Positions 8,059 through 16,769 of a stretch of 64,000 nucleotides of DNA are shown in pieces. The notes under the pieces were generated by a model, which had not been told where the DNA came from, ran no database searches, and saw only the letters and a program-made list of their open reading frames with translations. The stretch spans positions 1 to 64,000 of the forward strand of contig NZ_BMXI01000006.1 of NCBI RefSeq assembly GCF_014651675.1, given 5' to 3'. The DNA comes from Roseibacillus persicicus (lineage in GTDB: Bacteria > Verrucomicrobiota > Verrucomicrobiia > Verrucomicrobiales > Akkermansiaceae). The position numbers and the translations under genes were made by a program. Within the stretch, counting starts at the first letter, position 1, and every line of letters begins with the position of its first letter.

Positions 8059-8757
8059 ATGAGTGATATCGAAGTAAGCTCCGAAAAGACTGAAACCCGT
8101 AAGCGAAGTTCGTTCGGCGCCTTTGCGGGGTTGGCTCTCTTGATCGCGGTGGCGGGGGTGGTTTGGTATTTCGTAATGGTTCGGCCAGCGGAGTCGATGG
8201 CGCATTCGACAATGGCGAAGGTGGAACAGTTCTTCGGCGGCTTGCTGGGAGGTGGTGGTACGGTGACGCGACTGGACTCCTCTTCCATCTTGAAAGTAAC
8301 CGACGTGGGGGAAATGGCGCTGATGGAATTTGATATGAAGGTGAACAAGGAGATCGAGAGCGAAGCCGTCGTGATCGGGCCCTTGACCAGCACCAAGCGA
8401 CTTCGGATGGAAGGTCGATTCAAGGTGAAGATTGGCTATGACATCACGAACGGTCTGACGGTCGGCTACAATGATGAGGGCAAAGCTGTGATTCAGGGCT
8501 TGGGAGAACCCCAGGTGCTTTCCGCCGAAATGGAGTCGGTGAAAACCGTGGAGGACAAGAGTGGGATCTGGAACAAGGTCGACGGTCAGGATCGTGATGA
8601 ATTGGTGAACCAGTTGCGACTGCAGGCAATCCGCGACGTGAAGGAGAGCGGGATGCTGGAGCAGATGGATGCCCTGATGCAGCAGAATATGAAGGCCCTG
8701 TTAGGGGTGGAGGACATCTTGATGGAGGGTGAGCTATCTCCGGTGGTGGTGCCTTAG
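8059..8757 (+). CDS. Membrane-anchored protein, DUF4230-like
   Basis: The 232-residue product has a short charged N-terminus, one membrane segment near residues 20-38 (GLALLIAVAGVVWYFV) and a large outer domain. The domain holds repeated beta-type stretches (FKVKIGYDITNGLTVGYND) and a helical C-terminus rich in Met and Gln. This layout resembles the DUF4230 family of bacterial single-pass proteins of unknown function. The ATG at 8059 is chosen because the in-frame upstream part lacks coding character. A possible 39-residue hydrophobic frame follows at once. Confidence 0.65.
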   Translation: MSDIEVSSEKTETRKRSSFGAFAGLALLIAVAGVVWYFVMVRPAESMAHSTMAKVEQFFGGLLGGGGTVTRLDSSSILKVTDVGEMALMEFDMKVNKEIESEAVVIGPLTSTKRLRMEGRFKVKIGYDITNGLTVGYNDEGKAVIQGLGEPQVLSAEMESVKTVEDKSGIWNKVDGQDRDELVNQLRLQAIRDVKESGMLEQMDALMQQNMKALLGVEDILMEGELSPVVVP

Positions 8758-8781
8758 GTTGGGGAAAGGGAGGTCGTTCAT

Positions 8782-8901
8782 TTGCCGGGCAGCCTCTTTA
8801 TGCTGATTGCTTTTTTCTTTTCGGTGGTTTTCTGTGGAGGACGCTGGGCGTTTGACCACGGGGCCGCGCTTGCGCTGCTCGTGAGACCTCCCGCACCCTG
8901 A
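8782..8901 (+). CDS. Possible small hydrophobic protein (39 residues)
   Basis: A TTG at 8782 lies 7 bases after a strong ribosome-binding sequence (agggaggt, 8767-8774) and opens a frame reading MPGSLFMLIAFFFSVVFCGG, then RWAFDHGAALALLVRPPAP to a TGA at 8899-8901. The product would be a single-span membrane peptide translated just after the DUF4230-like gene. The good ribosome-binding site is the main argument. Length and the non-ATG start are against it (an in-frame ATG at 8800 is the alternative). Confidence 0.3.
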   Translation: MPGSLFMLIAFFFSVVFCGGRWAFDHGAALALLVRPPAP

Positions 8902-8921
8902 AAATCCCTTAGAAATTAAGA

Positions 8922-9563
8922 ATGGCTCCCATCGAAATCATCGAGTTGATGGCCGTGGTGACGGCAAGCATCTATGGTATCCTGTTGGCCGCGCGTTCGG
9001 GCTTGGATATGACCGGACTCTTTGCGGTGGCCTTTGCGGCCGCCTTTGGTGGAGGGACTTTGCGGGATCTTTGCTTGGACCGGCAGCCTCTTTTCTGGGT
9101 GGGGAACTCGCATTACCCCGTAATTGTTTTTTTCCTAAGCCTCTTCTCGATCGTGGTTCCGAAGTTGGTTTTGCGAATGGAAAGGTATCTGGTGGTGCCG
9201 GATGCTTTGGGGATGGGGCTGTTTGTGATTGCGGGGGCGGCGATTGCGCATGATGCCGAAACCACTTTGTTTTTGGCTGCCCTCTTTGGTGTGATGACCG
9301 GAGCTTTTGGCGGGGTTGTGGCGGATATCATGTGCGCCCGGGTGCCGACCACTTTCAAGCCCGGCACGCCACTCAATTTGACTTGCTGTTTCGTGGGAGC
9401 GTGGGCTTTTCTGCTCTCCTATCACTGGAATTTGCCCCGGCCTTGGGCGATGACTCTGGGCGTGACGGTGGTGACTGTGATGAGAATTCTGGCAGTCCGT
9501 TTTCACTGGACGCTTGGACCGCTCAACCGCTTTTCGGGATTGATTGCAGAGGAGAAAGACTAG
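8922..9563 (+). CDS. TRIC-type cation channel (UPF0126)
   Basis: The 213-residue inner-membrane protein has about seven membrane segments. It carries the two-fold repeat of the trimeric intracellular cation channel family, with paired signatures FGGGTLRDLCLDR in the first half and FGGVVADIMCARVP in the second, each in a Gly-rich kinked helix that lines the pore. Bacterial members conduct monovalent cations such as K+. Length is normal. Its stop codon shares the palindrome CTAG with the stop of the minus-strand gene at 9560. The physiological role here is unknown. Confidence 0.85.
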   Translation: MAPIEIIELMAVVTASIYGILLAARSGLDMTGLFAVAFAAAFGGGTLRDLCLDRQPLFWVGNSHYPVIVFFLSLFSIVVPKLVLRMERYLVVPDALGMGLFVIAGAAIAHDAETTLFLAALFGVMTGAFGGVVADIMCARVPTTFKPGTPLNLTCCFVGAWAFLLSYHWNLPRPWAMTLGVTVVTVMRILAVRFHWTLGPLNRFSGLIAEEKD

Positions 9564-9868
9564 CCTCGATCCTTCGTGATGCGGATTGCGGCAAAGAGGC
9601 AGAGAGCGATGCCGAGTATGAGAGCCAGAGGGAGAATGGTCATGACGAATCCCAGCGGAGTGGCAAAGTAGCTCCACCAGCCACCGCTGAGCCAGAGATC
9701 CTTGGTTAGGGCTTGCCAGAGGTCGCCGTAGTGCTCCCGCATGAAGCGGAGGCGCAGCCCCACTTCAAGCAGGCGCAGGATTGGGAGGGAGAGAAGGAGG
9801 ATTCCTGCGAGAAGGAGGAAGGCCCTGGCCCGCACTTTTGGGTCATTGGGATTGTTGGTCCCACTCAC
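9560..9868 (-). CDS. Small membrane protein after oppC
   Basis: The 102-residue product has two hydrophobic segments (about residues 18-38 and 75-98) separated by a loop containing MREHYGDLWQALTKDLWLSG. The GTG at 9868 is chosen because it lies 7 bases after the oppC stop, as expected for translational coupling; an ATG at 9919 would overlap oppC by 44 bases and read basic coding-shadow sequence. Co-transcription with the two oligopeptide permease genes is likely. No family was recognised; it may be an accessory membrane partner, by position only. Confidence 0.6.
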   Translation of the reverse strand: MSGTNNPNDPKVRARAFLLLAGILLLSLPILRLLEVGLRLRFMREHYGDLWQALTKDLWLSGGWWSYFATPLGFVMTILPLALILGIALCLFAAIRITKDRG

Positions 9869-9875
9869 GGCAGAA

Positions 9876-10856
9876 TCAGTCTTTCGAGGACTTGGGATCG
9901 AGAGCGTCGCGGAGTCCATCCCCGAGGAAGTTGAAAGCGAAGAGGGTGATGGAGAACATGGCGGCAGGGATTGCCAGAATCACGGGATAGGTCTCGAGGA
10001 AATTGGCGCCTTCTTTAATCAGGATTCCCCATGAAGAGTTGGGGGGCTCGATGCCCAATCCAATGAAGGAAAGGGTGGCTTCGTAGAGGATGAAGCTGGG
10101 GATAGTGAGGGTGGCGTAGATGATCACAGGTCCCAGCATATTGGGCAGGATGTGTCGAAAGAGGATGCGGCGATGCGGGAGACCGAGGGAGCGGGCTGCT
10201 TCCACGAATTCCTGTCGGCGAAGAGAGGCCGCGGCCGTTCTAACAATTCGTCCCATCGTCAACCAACCAAAGGCCGCAATTGCAAAGATGAGGGGGATGA
10301 GGTTCGAGAACTTGAGGACGAAGTCCGGGTTCACGCTCCAGTTGTCCACCAACCACGCCGAGACCAGATCCATGCGTGCGGAAATGAGTTCGCGGAAGAG
10401 AATTACGATGATGAGGAAAGGCATTGCCAGCAGGCCGTCGACGATACGCATCATGATGGCCTCGGTGCGACCTCCGACGTAGCCTGCGATTCCGCCATAG
10501 ATGATTCCGATGGTGACTGTCACCAGGGTGGAAAGAATCGCAACCAAAAGGGAAATCTGCCCGCCACCCAACACGCGCATGAGCATGTCGCGGCCGAGCT
10601 GGTCGGTGCCCAGCACGCTGCCATCGCCGGGCTTGGCAAATTGATTGGAGAGGTCCTGCTCGTTGCCATCCATGCCGGTGGCGGCGAGGATGGGCTCGAC
10701 GATGAAGCAGGCTACTAGGATCGTGAGGACCACGACTCCGCCCACCATGGCGAGCTTATTCTTTTTCAGTCTAACAAAGGCGTCGGACCACAGGCTACTG
10801 CCTTTTTCGGCGGCCGGAAGAGAGCTCGGTCGAGCGGTTTCGGTAATGGGTGACAT
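9876..10856 (-). CDS. oppC: Oligopeptide/dipeptide ABC transporter permease (OppC)
   Basis: The 326-residue inner-membrane permease of a peptide-type ABC importer has about six membrane segments. The OppC/DppC signature is present: an N-terminal soluble stretch with FVRLKKNKLAMVG, then GTDQLGRDMLMRV, and the EAA loop EAARSLGLPHRRILFRHILP that contacts the ATPase. It is second of two permeases, 10 bases after oppB. Substrate-binding protein and ATPase genes are not in this cluster, so the complete transporter must use subunits encoded elsewhere. The peptide class could also cover nickel or glycoside substrates. Confidence 0.9.
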   Translation of the reverse strand: MSPITETARPSSLPAAEKGSSLWSDAFVRLKKNKLAMVGGVVVLTILVACFIVEPILAATGMDGNEQDLSNQFAKPGDGSVLGTDQLGRDMLMRVLGGGQISLLVAILSTLVTVTIGIIYGGIAGYVGGRTEAIMMRIVDGLLAMPFLIIVILFRELISARMDLVSAWLVDNWSVNPDFVLKFSNLIPLIFAIAAFGWLTMGRIVRTAAASLRRQEFVEAARSLGLPHRRILFRHILPNMLGPVIIYATLTIPSFILYEATLSFIGLGIEPPNSSWGILIKEGANFLETYPVILAIPAAMFSITLFAFNFLGDGLRDALDPKSSKD

Positions 10857-10866
10857 GGCGGGAAAA

Positions 10867-11787
10867 TCAGGCGTTGCGGAGCTTGGGGTCCATAAAGATG
10901 AGAGCGAGGTCGGACAGCAAGTTGGCGACGCCCATCAGGATTCCGTAAAAGAGGACCAGAGCCAATACGAGGTTGTAGTCCTTGGAGGTGATTCCGGTGA
11001 CGAAATGTTGCCCCATGCCGGGAACGAGGAAGATGTTTTCCACCACAAAGGAGCCGGTGATGATTGCAGCAAAGGCTGGTCCCAGAAAGGTGATGGCTGG
11101 CATTAGGGCGGGGCGCAGAGCGTGCTTGGTGATGACCTTGAGCGGAGGCACCCCCTTGGCGCGGGCGGTGCGGATGTAATCCTGTGATAAGACATCGAGC
11201 ATTCCGCCGCGAGTCAGCCGGGCAAGATAGGCGGCGACGCCGAAGGAAAGGGTGATGGCGGGGAGGATGATGTCGGAAGGACGCGACCAACCCGCGACAT
11301 TGAGCCAGCCCAAGGGTTTGGCGATGTTGATTTGGAAAATCGGCCCCAGCACAAAGGCCACCACGCAGATTCCCGCCATCGCGATAAACATGGCAAAGTA
11401 GTCCAGACTCTTGTTGTGATTGAGGGCCGCGATAATGCCGAGCGGAATCCCCAGGCAGACGCCCATCGTCAGGGAGATGAGACCCAACATGACCGATACC
11501 GGAAAGGATTCGGCGATCATGTCCGAGACCTTGCGCCCTTTCATCGAGAGGGAGTCCCCGAAGTCACCTTGGGTTAAAATATTTCCCCAATACTTCAAAT
11601 ACTGAACCCCCAGTGGCTTATCGAGACCGTAGTAGGCGTCCAGGGCGGCTTGCTCCTCGGGAGAGGTGGCCTTGTCGCTGGCGAAGGGATTGCCGGGAAT
11701 GGCGCGAACCGCGAAGAAGGTGAAGGTCACCAGCAAGAAAACCACAACCACGGTTTGAAAGAGGCGAGAGAGAATCGTTTTGAGCAT
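10867..11787 (-). CDS. oppB: Oligopeptide/dipeptide ABC transporter permease (OppB)
   Basis: The 306-residue permease opens with the OppB-typical hydrophobic N-terminus (MLKTILSRLFQTVVVVFLL), followed by RAIPGNPFA. It has the YYGLDKPLGVQYLKY segment of peptide permeases and the ATPase-contacting loop YIRTARAKGVPPLKVITKHA. About six membrane segments are visible. It pairs with oppC directly downstream. No regulator or binding protein lies next to it; the upstream neighbours on the same strand are unrelated hypothetical genes. Confidence 0.9.
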   Translation of the reverse strand: MLKTILSRLFQTVVVVFLLVTFTFFAVRAIPGNPFASDKATSPEEQAALDAYYGLDKPLGVQYLKYWGNILTQGDFGDSLSMKGRKVSDMIAESFPVSVMLGLISLTMGVCLGIPLGIIAALNHNKSLDYFAMFIAMAGICVVAFVLGPIFQINIAKPLGWLNVAGWSRPSDIILPAITLSFGVAAYLARLTRGGMLDVLSQDYIRTARAKGVPPLKVITKHALRPALMPAITFLGPAFAAIITGSFVVENIFLVPGMGQHFVTGITSKDYNLVLALVLFYGILMGVANLLSDLALIFMDPKLRNA

Positions 11788-11902
11788 GAAGTGAAAAGGT
11801 GAGTCGATTGTGGCAAGAAAATCCCAACAGTCGTGGAACTGATGAGATGTTTTCTACGCGACGATATCGAAAGTCAAGAAACCCCACCGCCATCGCCTCA
11901 AT

Positions 11903-12235
11903 CTAGAAAAGTGGCAGCATGACTCGAACCAATCCCGCGATGGCGATGGTAAAAAAGATCCCGAGAGTGAAGTTCTGATGGGTTGAGAGGTAATCGCGGT
12001 CGAAGGCTCGCAGAAGAAGGAAGATGAAAGCAGTTGGAATTGCCGCCACTTGAATGGGCCGAACGGGAATGCGGAAGATCAAATAGAGCGAGCAAAGCGC
12101 CAGAAGAACACAAACCAGCTGAAGGGTCCTGTAATTCCGGCGTTTTTTCTCCCGGTCGCGGATGTGCTCTTTGGCCAGCACTGCCGCGATTCCCTTTTCG
12201 CAGGCTTCCTCAGGGGAGAGTGGACGGTGGCTCAC
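11903..12235 (-). CDS. Small hypothetical membrane protein
   Basis: The 110-residue product has a charged N-terminus (HIRDREKKRRNYR) and three hydrophobic segments near residues 38-55, 62-77 and 90-108. It is probably an inner-membrane protein with its N-terminus in the cytoplasm. It lies 12 bases after the secreted protein gene at 12248-12895 on the same strand and may be co-transcribed. No family was recognised. Confidence 0.6.
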   Translation of the reverse strand: MSHRPLSPEEACEKGIAAVLAKEHIRDREKKRRNYRTLQLVCVLLALCSLYLIFRIPVRPIQVAAIPTAFIFLLLRAFDRDYLSTHQNFTLGIFFTIAIAGLVRVMLPLF

Positions 12236-12247
12236 TGCGAGAATCGC

Positions 12248-12895
12248 CTAGCGTTCGAATGGAAGAGGGGGAAGCGGTGGAGGGGCGTCGAACTCCATTT
12301 GATTTTGACCGGCAGCAGGTGCCGCAGCGGGTGCTTTGCGGAAAGGATTGTCGGTGGGAGCTGTGCCCTGGACATCGGAGGGCTTGTCATAGAGCTCTTC
12401 CGCATACTGACCTTTGCGCCAGACAAAGGAAAAGGCCTTGGTGACGTTACCGGCTCCATCGTAGAACCAGTACATGCGACGCACGGGGACTTCCTTCTTC
12501 GTATTGGGGTCGATCTGGGGAACGCGGGCATCAAACATGTCCTCGGCTACCAGACGACCTGTTTCGCGGTGGTAACCGTAGGCAACTTTATAAAGGAGGT
12601 TCTCTTTGCCGTCGAAAATCTTGCAGGAAAGAGGGTTCCCGCGTTTGTCCATGCGATAGATAGTGGTGGTGAGGATCGAATTCCGCCCGCCTTTGACATT
12701 GGAGAGACGCCTCTTGACGAGGGTCTTCTCATCATTGGAACGACGATACTCAGTATTCGTTCCGTCCCGGTGGCGCATGATGCGCACGTTGTGACTCACT
12801 TCTTCCCACACTTCTTTTTCTACCGCCCAACAGCAGCAGCTGGATAGAAACTGAATCAAAGCGATGAGAGCTACGAAAAGTAATGGTCTCGACAT
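12248..12895 (-). CDS. Secreted hypothetical protein with YD-like repeats
   Basis: The product is 215 residues from the ATG at 12895, which starts a clear signal peptide (MSRPLLFVALIALIQFL); SSC near its end could be a lipobox. The mature part has beta-type repeats resembling the YD/RHS style (IYRMDKRGNPLSCKIFDG, KVAYGYHRETGRLVAEDMF, YWFYDGAGNVTKAF). The C-terminus is Pro/Ala-rich and likely disordered. Such proteins are common in Verrucomicrobiota, but no function is known to me. It is divergent from folP, with only about 26 bases between the starts. Confidence 0.65.
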   Translation of the reverse strand: MSRPLLFVALIALIQFLSSCCCWAVEKEVWEEVSHNVRIMRHRDGTNTEYRRSNDEKTLVKRRLSNVKGGRNSILTTTIYRMDKRGNPLSCKIFDGKENLLYKVAYGYHRETGRLVAEDMFDARVPQIDPNTKKEVPVRRMYWFYDGAGNVTKAFSFVWRKGQYAEELYDKPSDVQGTAPTDNPFRKAPAAAPAAGQNQMEFDAPPPLPPLPFER

Positions 12896-12921
12896 AGCCG
12901 ACAAGCTAGGAAAAGCGCAGC

Positions 12922-13800
12922 GTGAGGTCAAAGCAGAAAAATATCGCTCTCTGGCAGGTGGGTGACAGGCACTATGATTTTCGAAACGGAGCTCTGGTGA
13001 TGGGCATTCTCAATGTCACCCCGGATTCCTTTTCCGATGGAGGCAAGTGGGCGCGCAGCGAAGCGGCGGTGGTCCGAGCGACTGAGATGATTGCCGAGGG
13101 CGCTGACATTATCGATGTGGGGGGAGAGTCGACTCGTCCGGGTTCCGATGCGGTGGCGCTGCAAGATGAGCTGGAGCGGGTAATCCCGGTCATCGCGGCA
13201 TTGGCCAAGGATTCTCCCGTTCCCATCTCGGTCGATACCTGCAAGGCCGAGGTGGCGCGACAGGCCTTGGAGGTCGGGGCCACAATTGTGAACGATATCT
13301 CCGGCTTACGGGATCCCGCAATGGTCAAGGTCTGCGCCGAAAGCGACTGCGGCATCGTGGTGATGCACATGCGCGGTGTTCCCAAGACCATGCAGGCCGC
13401 TCCCGAATACGATGATGTGGTGGGCGAGGTGCGCGGCTTTTTCGAGGAACGGCTGGAGACCTTGCGGCGAGCGGGCATCGCCCCCGAACGGCTGTGTTGG
13501 GATGCGGGCATTGGTTTTGGGAAAAGGTTGGAGGACAATCTGGCCTTGTTGCGGGCGACGGGCGAGTTGGCGGTAGGAGATCGTCCGGTGATGGTCGGTC
13601 TTTCACGTAAGAGCTTTTTCGCCAAGCTTCTCGATGAATCGGAGATGAGTGCGCGCGATTGGCCCACGGTCGGGCTCAGCGCTTGGACGCGCGAATTGGG
13701 GGCCCTTGTCCATCGGGTCCATGAAGTGCAGCCCAATCGGGAGGCTATCCGAATGGTGGAGGCGTTGGCCTACGGCGGAGCGGACCACAGCACGGTTTGA
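12922..13800 (+). CDS. folP: Dihydropteroate synthase
   Basis: This enzyme condenses p-aminobenzoate with 7,8-dihydropterin pyrophosphate in folate synthesis, in the cytoplasm. The 292-residue TIM barrel has every DHPS landmark: GILNVTPDSFSDGG, IDVGGESTRPG, the NDISG strand, VVMHMRG, CWDAGIGFGK and VGLSRKSFF. The start appears to be GTG at 12922 (residues MRSKQKN), with agga about 12 bases upstream; an in-frame ATG first occurs near the catalytic motif. It is a target of sulfonamides in general; no resistance change can be judged from sequence alone. It stands as a single gene before htpG. Confidence 0.93.
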   Translation: MRSKQKNIALWQVGDRHYDFRNGALVMGILNVTPDSFSDGGKWARSEAAVVRATEMIAEGADIIDVGGESTRPGSDAVALQDELERVIPVIAALAKDSPVPISVDTCKAEVARQALEVGATIVNDISGLRDPAMVKVCAESDCGIVVMHMRGVPKTMQAAPEYDDVVGEVRGFFEERLETLRRAGIAPERLCWDAGIGFGKRLEDNLALLRATGELAVGDRPVMVGLSRKSFFAKLLDESEMSARDWPTVGLSAWTRELGALVHRVHEVQPNREAIRMVEALAYGGADHSTV

Positions 13801-13850
13801 CCGCTCGAACCTTTCCCGCCAATCCCTTTCCTAAAAATGCCAGCTCCCTG

Positions 13851-13878
13851 TTGACAGACCCTCGAAGATTCCTATCTT
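13851..13878 (+). promoter_or_regulatory. Sigma-70-like promoter of htpG
   Basis: A perfect TTGACA at 13851-13856 is followed after 16 bases by TATCTT at 13873-13878, about 22 bases before the ATG of htpG. Spacing and position suit a housekeeping promoter. No CIRCE element or heat-shock sigma motif was seen. Confidence 0.7.
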
Positions 13879-13899
13879 CCGCCGCTTTACAAAAACACT

Positions 13900-15735
13900 A
13901 TGAGCGACGTTCAAAAACATGAGTTTCAGGCCGAAGTGCGGCAGCTATTGGATATTGTTATCCATTCCCTCTACACTGACCGCGAGATCTTCGTGCGCGA
14001 ACTGATTTCCAATGCTTCCGACGCCTTGGAAAAGATGCGGCTTCAGCAGTTGAAGGGGGATGCCATCTTCGACGCGGACAAGCCTCTCGAGATCTCAATT
14101 ACGACCGACGAGGAAGCCAAAACCCTCACCATCGCCGACTACGGTATCGGCATGACCCGCGAGGAGTTGGTCGCCAACATCGGCACCATTGCCAGCTCGG
14201 GCACCAAGAAGTTCCTCGAAGCTCTCAAGGAAAATGGTGGAGGAGCGGACGTCATTGGCCAGTTCGGGGTCGGCTTCTACAGCGCCTTCATGGTGGCGGA
14301 CAAGGTCGAGGTCTACACTCACTCTTGGCAGGAGGACGGCGGACATCTCCGTTGGGAAAGCGACGGTGCGACAGGCTACACCATCGAAGAAAGCTCCGAC
14401 CTCAGCCGGGGAGCGAAGGTCGTGGTGCACCTCAAGGAGGAGTTCGAAGAGTTTGCCAAGCCCGAGACCATCAAGGCCATCATCGAGCGTTATTCCAACT
14501 TCGTTGGCTTCCCTGTGAAGCTCAATGACGAGGTGGTCAACACCGTTGATGCCATCTGGCTGAAGCCGAAAAATGAGGTCAGCGAAGAGGACTACAAGGA
14601 GTTCTACAAGTTCGTGGGCAAGGACTATCAGGACCCTCGCTACACCTTCCACTTCTCCGCCGACGCGCCCCTGATGATCAACTCCATCCTGTTCGTCCCC
14701 GACGACACCATGGAGCGCATGGGCATGGGGCAGACCCCTCCGGGAGTGGGTCTTTACTGCAAGAAAGTTCTCATCGACGCCGCTCCCGAGAACCTGCTGC
14801 CCGAGTGGTTGCGCTTCCTCAAGGGGGTCATCGACTCGGAGGATCTTCCGCTCAATATCTCCCGCGAGTCCATGCAGGACAGTGCTCTCGTGAAGAAGTT
14901 GGGTGACGTGATGACCAAGCGTTTCATCAAGTTCCTGGAAAAAGAAGCCAAGTCCGACCCAGCAAAATACACTGAGTTCTATCAGCGCTTTGGCCGTTTC
15001 CTGAAAGAGGGAGTGGTGCAGAGCTACGAGCACCAGGAATCCCTCGCGGGTCTGTTGCGCTTCGAAAGCTCCATGACCGAGGCTGGCACCACCACTTCCT
15101 TGCAGGAATACGTGGACCGCATGAAGGACGGTCAAACTGAAATTTATTACCTCGTGGCCCCCAACCGGGAAGCGATCGAGACTGGTCCCTACCTTGAAGC
15201 CTTCAAGAAGCGCGGCCTCGAAGTGGCCTTCTTCAACGACGGAGTGGACGACTATGTCCTCGAGACTCTCGGGACTTGGAAGGAGAAAAAGATCGTCTCC
15301 GCCGACCGTGCGGACATCGAGCTCGAAGATGTGGCGGATGAGGAAGGCGAAGCCCTCGACGAAGCTGCTACTACGGGTCTAGTAGATTGGATGACCAAGG
15401 CTGTTGGCGAGCGCTTTGAGAAGGTGGAAGCAGGCAAGCGCCTCGTGAGCCATGCGGTGGTTGCGCTGACTCCCAAAGATGCCCCCAATGCCCAAATGCG
15501 CGCGATGATGAAGGCCATGGGCAGCGATGCGCCGGAAACCAAGGCCCGTTTGGAAGTCAATCCACGCCACAGCCTCGTTAAAAAGCTCGCCGCCTTCCAT
15601 GAATCCAAGCCCGAACTCGCGGAAAAGATCGCCAAGCAACTCGGCGACAACGCACTTCTTGCCGCAGGCTTGGTCGAGAATCCTGGTCAGGTTGTGAGCT
15701 CTATGGGCGAAGTGCTCGAAGAGCTGATGGACTAG
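13900..15735 (+). CDS. htpG: Molecular chaperone HtpG (Hsp90)
   Basis: This cytoplasmic ATP-dependent chaperone folds and protects client proteins under stress. The 611-residue length is normal. The N-terminal GHKL ATP-binding domain shows ELISNASDALEKMR (Mg-binding Asn), the IADYGIGMTREEL loop and GQFGVGFYSAFMV. The middle domain has the conserved catalytic Arg region NISRESMQDSALVKK, and the C-terminal dimerisation domain is present. The gene has its own promoter and a strong terminator, so it is monocistronic. Confidence 0.95.
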   Translation: MSDVQKHEFQAEVRQLLDIVIHSLYTDREIFVRELISNASDALEKMRLQQLKGDAIFDADKPLEISITTDEEAKTLTIADYGIGMTREELVANIGTIASSGTKKFLEALKENGGGADVIGQFGVGFYSAFMVADKVEVYTHSWQEDGGHLRWESDGATGYTIEESSDLSRGAKVVVHLKEEFEEFAKPETIKAIIERYSNFVGFPVKLNDEVVNTVDAIWLKPKNEVSEEDYKEFYKFVGKDYQDPRYTFHFSADAPLMINSILFVPDDTMERMGMGQTPPGVGLYCKKVLIDAAPENLLPEWLRFLKGVIDSEDLPLNISRESMQDSALVKKLGDVMTKRFIKFLEKEAKSDPAKYTEFYQRFGRFLKEGVVQSYEHQESLAGLLRFESSMTEAGTTTSLQEYVDRMKDGQTEIYYLVAPNREAIETGPYLEAFKKRGLEVAFFNDGVDDYVLETLGTWKEKKIVSADRADIELEDVADEEGEALDEAATTGLVDWMTKAVGERFEKVEAGKRLVSHAVVALTPKDAPNAQMRAMMKAMGSDAPETKARLEVNPRHSLVKKLAAFHESKPELAEKIAKQLGDNALLAAGLVENPGQVVSSMGEVLEELMD

Positions 15736-15773
15736 AGCGCATCCACGATTTTCACTGCGCAATCAATTCTGCG

Positions 15774-15804
15774 AAGGCCGGCGATTTCATCGTCGGCCTT
15801 TTTT
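15774..15804 (+). terminator. Intrinsic terminator of htpG
   Basis: The stem aaggccggcgat / atcgtcggcctt, with one G-T pair, is followed by six T at 15799-15804. It ends the htpG transcript; the convergent gene stops at 15803, inside the T-run. Confidence 0.85.
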
Positions 15805-16411
15805 ATGAGGGCAGAACATCCTTGGGGATTTCTGTCGCATTGAATCGTTGTTCGCGATTCTTTCGAAACCATCGGAAGGCGAGGGGAGTCATCACGACCA
15901 TGAAGACGACTTTGGTAATCGCAGCGGCCGGAATGGCCATGGCGAAGATGATGACCAAGGCGATCAAGAAGGCATAAACAGCCAACAGCATCAGTAAGTA
16001 GCCCCACCAAACCGGGGCAGTGCAGCCCGTGACCATGCGGCAGTTGGGGGAATGGTAGCCGACTTCCCGCACGAGGTGATGAATCCACTCGCGATAGCTA
16101 TTCGACTGATCGCTGAAGTCGGCGATCCCCTGATAGAGTTCGTTGGCGATCTTGATTCTCTGACCGTTCTTTTGCTTGAGAAGGCATTCGTAGCGGTTGG
16201 TTTGAATTCGGGTGGGCTGAAATCGCAAGCGGAGCTCAACAATGTTTGAGAGCGGAAAGGTCCGGTCTGCGAGTCCCTTGGAAAGAATGGTGAAGTGACC
16301 CGAACGGATCTGGTAGGTGCGCTCCGCCTCCAAGGCGCTCAGGCGGGCCAGATATGAGAACGCCTTGGGGAGTTCCGGAGGTTCAGGCACAATTGGAATA
16401 TCCAGTTCCAT
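15803..16411 (-). CDS. Hypothetical membrane protein with N-terminal PH-like region
   Basis: The 202-residue product has a soluble N-terminal part (1-125) with alternating beta-type segments (HFTILSKGLADRTFPLSNIV, LRLRFQPTRIQTNRYECLL) that resembles a bacterial PH-like or YdbS-type domain. Two hydrophobic segments near residues 136-158 and 162-180 are followed by a short charged tail. It is probably an inner-membrane protein with a cytoplasmic domain. Its stop lies inside the htpG terminator, so the genes converge without a gap. The family assignment is tentative. Confidence 0.55.
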   Translation of the reverse strand: MELDIPIVPEPPELPKAFSYLARLSALEAERTYQIRSGHFTILSKGLADRTFPLSNIVELRLRFQPTRIQTNRYECLLKQKNGQRIKIANELYQGIADFSDQSNSYREWIHHLVREVGYHSPNCRMVTGCTAPVWWGYLLMLLAVYAFLIALVIIFAMAIPAAAITKVVFMVVMTPLAFRWFRKNREQRFNATEIPKDVLPS

Positions 16412-16769
16412 CTCTCTAACATCACGCTTTCACCAGGTGATGAGAAGGAATTTCTCTCTCTTAATCTCGCTTGAATCCGCGAACTGAGGACGGGGCAAGG
16501 TCCTTGGCTGAGTAAAGAAGTCTCAACGAGCCGACCCATTATTCTAATAATCAGGCCTTTCCATCGTTACTAAAGGATGTGGAAGGAGAGGGATGAACGA
16601 CCAAGTCGGCTGGCCCTGGGCTCGGTCGTCCGAGAGCCCCTTTGCGTGACCTTTGGTTCTGCTTATTTGGAAATTATTGGAAAAAATTGCCATTCTGCCT
16701 TTTTCTTGGGACGGAATGTGCTTTGAGCGTTCGACGCGTCCGGTCTTTTGGCCATGAAACCTATTTGAA
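16412..16769. other. Intergenic region before the GH128 gene
   Basis: The 358 bases contain no supported gene. It is a divergent promoter region. An AT-rich patch at about 16660-16720 precedes the secreted GH128 gene, but no clear -35/-10 pair or operator could be picked out. Confidence 0.4.

Noticed and set aside
14095-15135. Long minus-strand reading frame of 346 codons opposite htpG
   Set aside because: It lies wholly inside htpG, whose motifs and length are intact; the reverse frame is Gly/Leu/His-biased shadow sequence.
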